From Papaver somniferum (Eukaryota > Streptophyta > Magnoliopsida > Ranunculales > Papaveraceae): a DNA stretch of 64,000 nt. Below are positions 46,302-57,719 of the stretch, piece after piece. How positions within the stretch are numbered: position 1 is the stretch's first letter; the number at the start of each line of letters is the position of its first letter. A model generated the notes under the pieces. It did not search any database. It was not told the DNA's origin and was given only the letters and a program-made list of their open reading frames with translations. Where the stretch lies: the NCBI RefSeq assembly GCF_003573695.1, contig NC_039362.1, forward strand, positions 3,074,929 to 3,138,928, in the 5' to 3' direction. The translations under genes were made by a program, and so were the position numbers.

Positions 46302-49178
46302 TCTATAATATACTATTAATCCTATAATCTGATGGAAGTCGTACATTATCTTAATTAGGAGTACATATTGCTTTGAGGTTTTCTTCTCACAAATTTGGAG
46401 TTCGTCCTAGAGTTCCAAGATACGTAAATATACAGGTATACGCTCACTCGATCTATTTTGATCACTTAATTTGAATCCTAATGTTTTTTGCTTAATTTGG
46501 ATCCTAATTTCTATTGCATTGATTCTCTTAAATATAAAGGAATTCACTCCATACAACTCAATACAAAAATACTGAAGCATAACAGACAAATAATAATATA
46601 TTTAAATGTAAAAAATATATGTAATACCACGACCGGTATGATATTTATGTTAATTATAATTTTTCTGTCTTATTATAATTATAATATATTTTTATGTTAT
46701 CAAAGAAAATCATTCATTGGAATGCATTTTACCTTAATAAAATACCAATAGAATTACGTGACATGATAAGTACATGGGAATTTATAAAAAAGAAAAATAG
46801 TCAAGTAACTGAATTATAGCTTAAAAAAAAGATTATGATGTGTCGCGCTCGATGACGCTTTTGGTAATGGACTAAAAGAGATAAGAGTATATAACAAAAT
46901 TAAAAGCATGAACTTTAGAAATTTAAATAATACAAAATTAACAGAAATACCGGAACAACATAACATCTATTCAATTTGTGAAGTTGGAATAAATATCATA
47001 GGCTTTGAAGATGTTGCAGTGTAAGCCATTGACTTTTCAATATATTTTTCAATCACATTGGATTTATATTAGTTTATTAAAAATAATTTATTATTTTTTA
47101 GAGTTATGAGTTTATTAAATTATCATTTCTTAAAGAAATTAATTCTGAAAGATGGACCCAATATTTTATAAAATGACCAAAAAAATTTTAAAATGGTGGG
47201 GATAGAATCAACAATAAGCTCTGATTACGCACCTGTTGTCGTTCAAGCAATATCAAGTTATATATAAACTCATTTTGCAATTGATATCTATTCCATCTAT
47301 GTTTCTTTTTTTATAATCAATATGTGGTTCTGAGCCTCATTTGATGTCTTGACGGTTCTCTATCTCTCACTTTTTCTTTTTGTCTGTTTTTCTTTTTTAT
47401 AGTCTCGGTTCGTAGGTTACCTGGTTCTGCTTACCTGCTTCTACTTAATAGCAAGATCTAAAGGTTCATATTAATTTTCAGGATCTCTGATCGCCAAATA
47501 CACAATACCACTTCTTTTTAGGGTATTTTTATCTATTCAGTTAACAATGTTTTCTAAATGATATTTTTGTTTGACATTGCCAATTAATTTCCATTATTGT
47601 AGAATCCATTTAGATTAGGTTTTAAGCTTATATTATAATTGGGTTTGTGTTTTATTTCAAGTTCTAAGCTCTTGGAATAAAATGAGATCTTTATGTACTC
47701 AACTGATTGTGGTATTTGTTTCTCATATATCCAAAACATATCGAGCAAATGATACTAACTCATATAAGTAAATGTTCATCAAAGAATAAAACAAGAAACA
47801 ATTAAAGATTAGGTGGTATCCAACTAATTTATACGAACCAATTTCATTATACTCTAGATCTGCATTAATATAAAATGATGATACGACTTTTTAAATTTCA
47901 AGACGTCTTGGTTATAATGGAAATTGGTTGGTATGACACTCTTATAGTTCTGTTGCATTTTCCTTGAGGATCATGAGGCCTATATGGTGTAACCAGATGG
48001 GATTCTAGGCATGAGTTTTCTTTGACATGCCAAACTTACTCTATGTGCTTTGATGATGATAGTAAATGCATAGTCTTATAGCAGTTAAGCGTTAGAATGT
48101 AAGGATGGTTATAATTTTATTTTATTTTATTGTTTCATTTAGTTCTGCTTGACAGTTCCGAACAAAACCAAATTCAATTTGCAACCATCCAAGTGTGTTT
48201 TTGGAAATTTATAGTGGTTTGGATATGTAATAATAAGATTCTTCATCTCCGTGGTTCATCATCCATATAATTTGATGTGTCCACCACATTTATGCGGAAC
48301 CAATTGACCATATAGTGGATGTTATGGGAATAATGCACCAGTTTAAATTGGTCTTCCCTCCATTGGTGCATCTGAATTTTTACATGTACAAATATCCGCA
48401 TGAGTTCAATCCCTGGAGATGAGATCCTGAAATGGGTATGATTAATATATTACACATTTTTTCCTGTTTTTATTGTCTGGCTACCAATTCACGTCATATA
48501 AAATTTTCACATGGAGTGGAATTGAATGGAGCATCGAAAAAATTAATGGATTTTGGGGGTGGTATGAGATCTTGGTTACAAACTACATGTAACTTAACAT
48601 TCTAACAATGTGTCTGTGTGTGCACGTGACAACGAGAGAGACGAAACCAAACTTGATGTGTGAATTTCCAGGCGGACAACAATCAAAGGGGGATATATTG
48701 TCTTTGATTCCCTGATAGGCATGTGCGCTTAGATACATATATCCTAACCGAATTTAGTTATACCAACTCAACGTGGTGTCGGCATCAGTGAAATGATACA
48801 TCCATGGGAATAAAAAACCAAATATGTCAAAGGTTTGTGTTTTAGTTCATCCACTCACAGTTGTCGTAAGCCCTCCAACTTGGCTTCATGTATCAGTATT
48901 ACCCTAATTCAAGTTTGCATGAAGTCTTTATGAAAAAATTATTAACAGTTTAAGAATTTTAATTCTATCTTCGGAAACATATCATTTTACCCATGTACGT
49001 TCTACCTTCCATCTCAATCTGACGTGAAAGTATCTTAGTTTCTTTTGTATAGTCTAAATTGTGAGCTTCAATATCGACAATAGCCTTGAAGGAATACCTA
49101 AAAGAAGAAATCTCCACCATGGATCTTATATTTCATAAGCGGGAAACAGACCCGTGCATCACACGGGTAATAAACTAG
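46302..49178 (+). mobile_element. Candidate non-autonomous Helitron (2.9 kb)
   Basis: The 3' end is characteristic: a 7-bp stem ACCCGTG...CACGGGT with a 5-nt loop (49,150-49,168), then AATAAA and the terminal CTAG (49,175-49,178) followed by T. The best 5' end is TCTATAATATACTATTAAT at 46,302, which has the TC start and TATA-rich form of plant Helitrons, but the base before it is C rather than the usual A. No Rep/helicase coding sequence lies between, so it would be non-autonomous. The 3' end is well supported; the 5' end is tentative. Confidence 0.55.
49150..49178 (+). other. Helitron-type 3' hairpin and CTAG terminus
   Basis: Stem-loop with seven paired bases, ten bases from the end, then CTAG/T. 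Matches the conserved Helitron 3' terminus. Confidence 0.75.
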
Positions 49179-49874
49179 TATTATTAAAAGAAAAAATCCC
49201 CCTATTTTGCGATAAGAGAGCTCTAAAAATCCCAAGTGTCATTTGGTCAGATATGCTCCCCTCTAGTCTCTTAATTCGAAGACATCGCAGTAGTTTAGTG
49301 ATTCTAAATGAACCGCTCAAAAAACAACTAAATAAATCTCTCCTCACAGTGTTTCTTTTAATTTTTGGGTCCCAGTAGACCCTGACCCTTGGGAGTTGTG
49401 TAGGGGGTGCATTGTGTCTGGCGGTTTATTTGTGTTGTTTTTCTCTCGGTCTATACAAACTTTTTGTTTAGTTCATGGAGATGCTAGGTTTTCCTTCTTG
49501 GCAAGGAAAATATCTCAATGTTCTATGCTTCAACCATACCTCATTAACAGATCAAGCTATTTTGGAATCAAAAACTTCATCATCTCTAGCACTTGCAACA
49601 AGAACAATAACAACAACATCACAAGTTGGGAAGATGACAGAGACAACAATAACATTATCATCCAATACAGCAACAACAACATCAATCACAAAAACAACTC
49701 TAAGACTAAAAAGCATAACATTGTGTTACAAGTGAAACACAAACAAGAATATTTCACTAATGAGTAATAATGATTTCCACGATTCCTAAGGGCATATACC
49801 AGCGAATTTAGAAGGTAATTTTTCATTACGGCTCCTTAAATGGAACGATTTTTTGGAGACCATGGATTTTTTAT
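49179..49874. other. Interval without recognised gene
   Basis: A (CAA/AAC)-rich stretch at 49,585-49,720 creates an Asn/Thr-rich frame with no domain. Just before 49,875 a diverged copy of the next element's tip, GGAGACCATGG, occurs at about 49,856. Confidence 0.4.
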
Positions 49875-50005
49875 GGGGACCATGGTTTTATTTTTGTTAA
49901 GACATTTAGAAGTAAACCAAATCCACCCCTTATACAAACATTTATGTTAATACCCGAATTTCCCTTTATATTAATTAATTTTCTTTGACTCATTTTTGTT
50001 TTTAA

Positions 50006-50188
50006 CATAAACAGAGAATATAGAGAAGGAGACACAAAGTAAATGGGAAGAAGAGAGATATAAATTCTATTCATGTGTGTATGTTTACAAAGTTTTGGGA
50101 CTCTATTTATAGTGTTTACATACTTGATGTCCAAGTAATGGGGTCCCACTAAAGTGGGCATCTACATGATAAACTGCCGTTTACAACA
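50006..50188 (-). repeat. Short LTR, left copy, copia-like (minus)
   Basis: Minus strand: starts TGTTGTAAACGGC after a purine tract (ATCTAGGGTGAG, 50,189-50,200) and has TATAAATAGAG at about 50,103-50,113. It closely matches 54,913-55,068 (for example GTGGGACCCCATTA and GGACATCAAGTATGTAAACN). About 183 bp. Confidence 0.75.
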
Positions 50189-53100
50189 CTCACCCTAGAT
50201 GACCACTGTATCTAAGCTAATTTCCTCATTAAAACCTTTGTCAGGAAAATACAAAAGGGACAAAACCTGATCGAAGTGAAAAGAGTACAATTATGAGAAA
50301 ACTTAGAACAAAGTTGGACACGCATATGTTGCCTCATTAAAACCTTGACAAGGAAAAACCCAGTGGGACAAAACCTTGAAGGAAAAATAGTGCAACATGA
50401 TAGTCCAGTAAAATACCTTTTACTATGATGCTCCCCCTTATAAGTGCTTCAGTTAAATATTGGCTTGCAAATATTCGAGTCGACATTTCCCAAATTCGAT
50501 AAACGAATTTCTTGAATGTTGAAGATAACAATGCTTTCGTGAAAAATCTTCCAGTTGATGAAGTCTTCTTTTGTGTTAGTGTTTTAATAGTAGTGTTCTC
50601 GAGTCTTTAGTTTTCTTTCAATACATTAAGTACTTGTGTCTTGGATTGATAATTTCTTGGAGATGATTTCCAAAAACAGTTGATGTAGTTTCTTCAACAA
50701 AGTGCCAAGATATGAATACCTTATCATAAATGAATAAAAATCGTATTTGTGTGAAGGAAATCCAAATTCATAGGAGATGATTAAGTTGATTTGGTTTAAT
50801 CAAATGTGGGCATCCACTAAAAAACCAAAATTGATACAACTCCCTTTGAAGACCACCATGTTGAATAAATTGCCTCACTAAAACTTTTTCAGTAAAAACC
50901 CAATGGGAAGAAAAATATACGGAGAAAGGAAAAAGAGCACAATATCAACATTTTGAATGAAATTCGTCATCAGCGAGATGTTGCGTCATTAAAACCTTGT
51001 CAGGAAAAACCACGTGGGACAAATCTTGAAACGAAGGGAAAAGAGTACAACTTTTGACGTAAATATGGATGCTAATGAACTCAACTATATGAGTGTTAAC
51101 AAACAAGCACCAAAATCATAACTATGGTCTATATTATAGACAAGTTTTAAGCAAGCATAATATTTTAACTGCAGATTTAAGAAAAATAATATTATGCTTC
51201 TAAAGCATGGATTTTTTTGTTTTTAAGAACTCCTCAAGAGACCTATAACGTTGAAATCATCAACTAATTAATCCGGAATTTTGGTTTTGCACCAAATTTC
51301 TAAAAACACATAAATGATTGTTAAACCTTATGTAAGCAAATAAGGTGGTAAATATAATTTGAATCCTCCAAGTATTACAAATTTTATACGTTCTCCGACC
51401 ATATTTGTTGTGTGAATGATATATGAGTCCTTCAAAGACTACCATTCCAAGTGCATTGTATAAAGAAGAACGAACAAAATGTTAATGAACCAATCCTAGG
51501 GTGTGAACATATAACCCAAAATCTCTCTTAAAACGATTTATTTCTCTTAATACGCAAAATAACTAACACCAGCCTTTAATTTCAGGCTTGGCAATTTTAA
51601 GGTGTCAAGTCTAGCTAGGATCCTTATATTGCGTCAATTGAGAAACTATAATAATCCAATCTAATTTCTACTACATGCCAACCAATCACACAGTCGATAT
51701 TCCTCTGCAGAGGGGTTAACAACCACAATCATTTATTATTGTAGTAGTTACTTTAATATTCGACAGTAAAATTAGATCATCACGATCCCATAGAATTCTC
51801 AGTGTATGCATATCTTGAAAAATTCTCAAAATTACTGGTACCAACGCCCGCGGGCATTATAATCTCCTATTCTTCCATTGAGGAGATATGAACTATAAGA
51901 ATGTGGATCATGTTTTGATAGACTCAAGTGGAACACTATCTGTAGCCTCTTCTGAAACGCTACTTGTTGTTATATGTGATTGGATTTGCCTTTCAATAGG
52001 AAAACACTAATATAAAAGGAAAATGAGATATTTCACACTGATCATAATGACAGCCTTTACCAATTTGATCTTGATGGGAAAGAAACTGATAAAACATTTA
52101 AATTAATTAACACAATCTTTTGATAGTGTATAGTCTCTCCCTGATTACGGAGGAAATATTTTAATCTCATGTACAAAAATAAATTTCGTAAAGTATTTTC
52201 CAATTAATTCGAGGACATATAATTATAATAATTTCGAGGACTGTAGATAATGACTTCAATAGCCATAAGAAATTGTCCTAAAAATATAATAAAAATTGTA
52301 GTCATTTTGACATACAAATTTGACATCAGACGTCAAATTTATTGGTTACAACCAAAAAACATATAATATATGCAAACAAATATCCAATGACTTACAAGAA
52401 AAAAGAGATATTCATTCATCTATGAACAAAATTATAGACACTTTATTTTATCAAAAGAAATTAATGTGAAGATCAATACAGTCGCTATAAGGACTAATGA
52501 TTTAGGCTAACAAGCCGGGTGCGCACCCATTGATTTTTTGTGTCCTACCGTATTTCAATATCAAGTTGAACGGTCTTAATTTTGGAAATTAGTATTAGGA
52601 AGAAGAAAAATTTGCTCAATATCCTTTAGGAATGTAGCAATTGGTGTTTGCAATTTTGAATAACATGATAATGAATTCTCATCCGTTTAGGATCTATAGA
52701 GTAACCAATTTCAATTGGCATGTGTGATTCTTTTGTAAAAAGAAAGAAAAATTAAGATATCATTGTCGTTATCGATTTTGGAAAGAAAAAAAATTCATTA
52801 TTGGTTGATAATGACAAAAAGATTTAAAGAATATGCCAACTTATTTTCTCACATCTTATAAAAATGATTGAGAAAAAGCAATATTGATCGGTTTGTATGA
52901 CTAAATACAAAAAATTATCCTTTTAGTCATCGCAAAGGGAAAATCCACTTTGTTGTTGCAGATGGTTTCTTGTAACAAAAAATAGAAATCATATATATAA
53001 ATCACACGATCTTCGTCCAATGGATGAAGATACTGAACTTAATTGGTAGGAGGTTTCTTAACCATGTATGTGATTATTACCACAAAGGTAATCAAGTTGT

Positions 53101-53618
53101 GATAACACCAATTTTTGGTAATTATAATTTCATAAAGGAATAGAATAAATCATCTATTGATGGATTTTATTTTTCTTTATCTATGAGAAAATAAGAGATG
53201 AAAGATAAATAAATTTATCAAAAATATATTGATCACCTAATATCTTTTTAGGATTAACAATGAATTATAGGTACACCCATAAAAAAAATCGTGAGTATCA
53301 TATTCTCGTAGACGTAGGGATGGTCATGGGGCGGGTATGAGGCGGGGATCTTGTATCCCAGTCACTGTCCGGTTCAAAAAAAAACCCACACCCTCCCCAT
53401 TACCCGCTTGATTTGGGACGGGGAGGGTATGGGAAATACCCGTACGGGGCGGGTTTTTTACGGGTTACCCATAACATTAAGCTCAAATATGATGAGTTAA
53501 TTTAATAATCAATACCTAAGTTCAACCAATAATAATAATAATAATTTAAAATTTCAAACTCATAAATTCATCGTAAAACAAGCAAAGAAAAACAAATTGG
53601 TCTATATACGAGCATCAC

Positions 53619-53840
53619 TCATTTAAAGTGGTTCCACACTATGGATCTTTTCTTCCCTGAAATTATAGCAATTTCACCTTCGGCATTATCACAATCACCT
53701 GTAATGTTTGCCTCGGCAGTTTCACCATGGTCATCATCCATTGGAGAACTTGGAATTGTCTCGACATGGTGTTCAGACTGTTCGGATTCACCTCGTGTGG
53801 ATATAGTTGTCATTTTGGGATCACTTTGTAATATACACAT
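53619..53840 (-). pseudogene. hAT transposase N-terminal fragment, 73 codons
   Basis: The minus frame opens with an ATG at 53840 (a second in-frame ATG nine codons on gives MTTISTRGESEQSEHHVETI, the likelier start). It is acidic (SSPMDDDHGETAEAN) and ends KKRSIVWNHFK and a stop. The S-x-V-W-x-H-F pattern is the beginning of the BED zinc finger found near the N-terminus of plant hAT transposases. The zinc ligands, catalytic core and dimerisation domain are deleted; the 3' UTR follows at once. If translated it would give a short, probably inert peptide. Confidence 0.75.
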
Positions 53841-53867
53841 AAAGTAATATAATATATATAATAAAGA

Positions 53868-54195
53868 AAGCTTAAATAATATAATATAATCAATACAATA
53901 ATTAAATAATATAATATAATATAATTTCTTAGTTTAAATATAATATAAATAATAAATGATATCTTATACTTTTACGTTTTCCTTTCTTTTATAATATAAT
54001 ATAATTTCTTAGTTTAAATATAATATAAATAATTAATGATATCTTATACTTTTACCTGTTCTTTTATAATATAATATAATAAAATAGTTTCTTAGTTTAA
54101 ATATAATATAAATAATTAATGATATCTTATACTTTTACCTTTTCTTTTATAATATAATATAATATAATATCTTAATTTAAATATAATATAAATAA
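53868..54195. repeat. Three to four tandem units of about 80 bp in hAT copy 2
   Basis: Inverted version of the array in copy 1: AATGATATCTTATACTTTTA, CTTTTATAATATAATATAAT, then TTTCTTAGTTTAAATATAAT. It sits 5' of the transposase start on the minus strand. Confidence 0.88.
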
Positions 54196-54912
54196 TTAAT
54201 AAAAATATAAAATCCTAAAATGGGAACGTACGGGGCTGGTATGGGGTGGGGACCTAGAATCCCATCCCCGCCCCATCCTCGCTTCACTAATTTCGGGCAT
54301 TATCTATACCCAACCCCAATCCCGTTTGTACGGGTAAAACCCTACCCAATAGGGATAGGTATCCATGGGGATGGGTTTGGGTGGGGCAAATGGCCATCCC
54401 TACATAGACGGGGTTGAGAAGATATATAATCCATAAGAAAGGAATCAACGATGATCCTTGATGCACGGTGCAGGGTAAAGAGAAAAAAATCCCTTTATAT
54501 TGACGGTGAAAGCATTCACCCACCATAATCCGTAATCACCGTGCATGCATAAACTTTGGACCATATGCTCTCAGATCACAACGAAAAAATTTCCCACTTA
54601 TGATTAATAACGAATACTAGGAAAAAAAAAAAACAGTTGGATACTGTCCACGCCTTTTGTTTTAAGGTGTTACCTCTTGGATGTGTGATTCATACACAAA
54701 ATCCTCCTGCAAGGAGATTCCATATGGTATAGTAAGGCAACCCCATGACAAGCACCGTATAAACTTTATCAAAAAATAATAGGAGAAGGAGCCAAAAAAT
54801 AAATTTAAAAGGAAAAAGAAATAATAAATCAAGTGAGAAGATTAGATATGGATGGGAATATCTTCTCCGTTTCCATCGATCAGTTGGTAGAACAACGTAT
54901 GTGATAACGTCT

Positions 54913-55068
54913 TGTAAACAGAGAATATAGAGAAAGAGACATAAAGTAAAAGAGAAGAAGAGAAATATAAATTCTATTCATGTGTACACGTATACAAAGG
55001 TTTGAGGCTCTATTTATAGAGTTTACATACTTGATGTCCAAATAATGGGGTCCCACTAAACTAATTTA
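54913..55068 (-). repeat. Short LTR, right copy, 5' end lost (minus)
   Basis: Matches the left LTR from its TATA-containing part to the CTCTGTTTACA end, but about the first 30-45 bases are missing or replaced. The right border is therefore approximate. Confidence 0.65.
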
Positions 55069-55409
55069 AAATCCAGTAGTAAATTAAACAGGGGAAAGAT
55101 ATGGTTTAGTCCAAAAACGCGTCAAAAAGTATGGATTAGTCCATCCCGAGTTAACTAGTTACAGTTTAGTCCAAAAGTTATTTGAAATATTGGAAAATAC
55201 ATATATAACCTTCCTGATTTACAATTTGGTCAAAATATTTACAGCTTAGTCCAAAGTGACTGATGATGATGTCGGCAACTTTAAATACTATAAAATAATT
55301 AAAAAATAATTTATCTTTTGAACCGTTTGTCCAAAATTAGCAAACTTCATATATTCCGAAAGATCTTTCTGATAACTACAAAATGAGTACCCATATGACT
55401 ATATAATTC

Positions 55410-56310
55410 TTAAAAATCATAAGTTACGGTGGTGTACAAACATGTACACATCTACAAAATCCAAAGACAAGACAAGGTGCACCAGTTTGTACACCACATA
55501 CAACCTGTTCATTGTTCTTCTCCATGTTCTTAAGCTCCCTCGAAAATACCTAAACACATAGCAAGCATGCATTAAAATCTGTCTCATGATATCGAAAAAC
55601 AACAACATAAGGTTTCATCAAGAATTAATATTTTTTATACTTTTAAGAAATCACACTGTCGTACGACTATGTACACACCTACAAAAAGAAAATATCCATA
55701 CCCATAAAAAAGAACATGGATTATTGAGATAACATAATAGTGTACAACTATGTACGCACCTAAGAAATCCAACTAAACCAACATCTTTATCCACAAAACA
55801 GGTCATATATGTTATTGAGATTGTACAATGGAATATAATGGTGCACACATCTACAAAAATCCAACATACATGCCCCAAAGAAGACCATAAAATCATGAGA
55901 GCACAACGGTGTACAACAATGTACACACCAACAAAAATCCAACATTGATACCACAATAATCAAACCAACCTCTTGTGTTTTCTAAGATCATTTTCACATT
56001 TGTCACTTGCCAAAAATATGTAAACTCAACCTTTATAATATCTTATGGATTGGTTTAAAACCTTAATCTCCTCCAGTTAAACCAAAAATTTGGAACCTTA
56101 AAAAAGAAAGAAAGCAAGAATGGGAGAATAGTAATATCACTAGGCAACCGACCATGCTCACCTAAAGAAGTTCTTGATTCAATAGTACCAAGAAAATATT
56201 TCCAAATAAACTTTTAATGGAAGAAGTTTCTTATACTCAAAACATGTGTACAACTATGTAAGACTTTAACAGTCAATGGGTGTATAACTATGTACACCTG
56301 TATTTTTAAG
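55410..56310. repeat. Dispersed motif array GTGTACAACTATGTACACACC
   Basis: Variants of GTGTACAACTATGTACACA followed by CCTACAAAAATCCAAC-like words occur near 55,433, 55,659, 55,740, 55,831, 55,908, 56,246 and 56,280. GTGTAC and GTACAC are complementary, so each copy can fold. Two minus-strand frames here, Cys/Val/Ile-rich, only read through this array and are not genes. Confidence 0.75.
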
Positions 56311-56480
56311 AGAACATGCAAACACCCACCTCCTTTTGAACAACACACCAACTCAAAGGATGCGACTTGTCCATTATGTAAACCTTACATCAGTCATGCA
56401 ATATTAGTCTAGCCAAACATTCATAATTACTAATTCTAATTTCAAATATTTAAAAACAAAAATGTGGACATATAACTTAC

Positions 56481-56661
56481 ACTGGCCTCAGAGTTCTGTT
56501 GTGATAGGCTAAGATAACGATCTAGTTCACGCTGAGTTCGATTCCTTCTTCTAGGACTTTCATGACTGCGTCTATCAGGGATTTCATCCCTAGATGGATG
56601 AGTCCTGCGAGGAAATGCTCTCCTCTTCCCAGGACTAGGACTGCGCCGAACAGGAAAGGCA
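56481..56661 (-). pseudogene. RS-rich exon, probably captured from a host gene
   Basis: Minus strand: a pyrimidine-rich stretch and CAG (56,662-56,664) precede 181 bp that stay open for 60 codons, and GTAAGT follows (56,475-56,480). The reading includes RRSPSPGKRRAFPRR, HPSRDEIPDRRSHESPRRRN and RTQRELDRYLSLSQQNSEAS. The Arg/Ser-rich composition with SPSP and ESPRRR resembles SR-type or splicing-associated proteins, but I cannot name the gene. With good splice sites on both sides and no neighbouring exons found, a fragment carried by the surrounding inverted-repeat element is the likeliest reading. Confidence 0.5.
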
Positions 56662-56865
56662 CTGGAAAAAATTAGAATGTTTTAGTGTTCCTAACTGAAT
56701 TTGTTGTGTATCCCTGACGTCTCATTCTCCAAATATAGTGTTCCTAACTGAATTTGATTAGTATTAGATGCGGATCACAGTCACGTAAAAAGTCTAGGCC
56801 ACTTATCCTTGATGTCTCTTAGTTGACTGTTGCCAAGTGATTCTTTTGTTCTTTTAATTATTTTT

Positions 56866-57110
56866 TTTTTGATCGGCAAACGAAAAATTCGTTGAAATAA
56901 GAGGTACATAACAGGGTACCTCAACCCAATGAATACAAACGAGAACAAAATAGCGAAGAATTTTCTGGAAAATCCAAAACAACAAAGCGAGAACAAAATA
57001 GCGAATAATATTCTGGAAAATTTACAACGACCAGAATAAAAAGAATACAATCTCCATATTTGTCGTTAGACCCAACATCCTTGTGTTCAACTTGGCCCAA
57101 CAAAATGCTT
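56866..57110 (-). mobile_element. LINE 3' tail fragment (minus)
   Basis: On the minus strand a stretch reading GGTTGAGGTACCCTGTTATG and then TTTCGTTTGCCGATC is followed by an A run (T run at about 56,862-56,871 on plus). This is how many plant LINE 3' ends look. CGAGAACAAAATAGCGAA occurs twice in it. Only a tail, no domain; the upper border is approximate. Confidence 0.45.
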
Positions 57111-57192
57111 GTAGTATAACATTTCTAATGAGCGATTTTTTTTTTAGTATCATGGTTCTTTTGATTTACTTTGGCCAGTTTCCCCTAATAAG

Positions 57193-57407
57193 CCCTTATA
57201 CTTATAGCAGATGTCACTGTAGTAGAGTGGTAAAGTCGTTGGGTGATGATACCGGCGACCTGAGTTCGAAACTCGTTAGCATCGGGGTGGGGGACTTTTC
57301 TCTTTCTTTTCCTAGCTACATGGGCTTGTAGGTAGTAGACCTCTTTGAGGTTTAAAATTTAATATAACCTTCAATTTTGAAAAGTCCCTATACTCATAAG
57401 AGGTGTC
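57193..57407 (+). mobile_element. tRNA-derived SINE-like element with target duplication
   Basis: A Pol III A box (TAGTAGAGTGG, about 57,221-57,231) and a B box (AGTTCGAAACT, about 57,264-57,274) lie about 33 bp apart, and a T-rich then A-rich tail reaches about 57,385. Imperfect direct repeats flank it: CCCTTATACTTATAGCAGAT at 57,193 and CCCTATACTCATAAGAGGT at 57,386, both continuing to GTC. The head cannot fold into a full tRNA, so it is not a tRNA gene. About 170 bp without repeats. Confidence 0.6.
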
Positions 57408-57719
57408 CTAAAGTTAGGAAATGACTAACTTACCCTTTTCCCTTGTTTAAATTATGACTAACCTAATAACTTTCCCTAAATCTACTCACTTAATTAAAAC
57501 AGAAATTCATAAACATAAAAACACAATCTAATTTATTAATCAAATTTCATTTAAACTCTTCTCTTGTCCTCATGTTTTCTCTTACATTTTCATAATCACT
57601 TTAAATCCAGATTTTATAAAATTGTATATTAGAGGTACTTTCCAACTAATTAACCCATGTCTTATTTATATGTGATTGATAAATTGAATGAGTAGTAATC
57701 ATAAAAACTGAAGTTGTAA

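Larger units (their letters stand above)
53315..54402 (-). mobile_element. hAT element, internally deleted, copy 2 (1088 bp)
   Basis: Same inverted ends (TAGGGATGGTCAT at 53315; TAGGGATGGCCAT inverted at 54402), same G/C-rich subterminal blocks, same tandem array and same 3' UTR as copy 1, but in opposite orientation. The flanking 8-mers CGTAGACG and CATAGACG match at 7 of 8. This copy keeps the first part of the transposase and lacks the core and C-terminus, the reverse of copy 1. Confidence 0.88.
50189..54912 (-). mobile_element. Non-coding internal region of a copia-like element (minus)
   Basis: Lies between two same-direction short LTRs. Without the nested hAT element it is about 3.6 kb. 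It contains repeated GCCTCATTAAAACCTT and AAAACCCAGTGGGACAAAA-like words (50,220-51,050), a pattern familiar from 3' parts of decayed plant copia elements. No gag or pol frame is recognised, so it is a non-autonomous or fully decayed copy. On the minus strand AGACGTTATCAC follows the right LTR, where a primer site should be. Confidence 0.55.

Noticed and set aside
49396..49767. 123-aa Asn-rich ORF
   Set aside because: Comes from a CAA/AAC-rich stretch; a different frame of the same stretch is Thr/Ser-rich, showing low-complexity DNA rather than a gene.
55651..55956. Cys/Val/Ile-rich minus-strand ORF that resembles a membrane protein
   Set aside because: It only translates the GTGTACAAC repeat array; the apparent periodicity is the repeat unit.
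57214..57290. Possible tRNA gene from A and B boxes
   Set aside because: The segment lacks acceptor-stem pairing and a CCA-compatible end; the flanking duplication and tail fit a SINE better.
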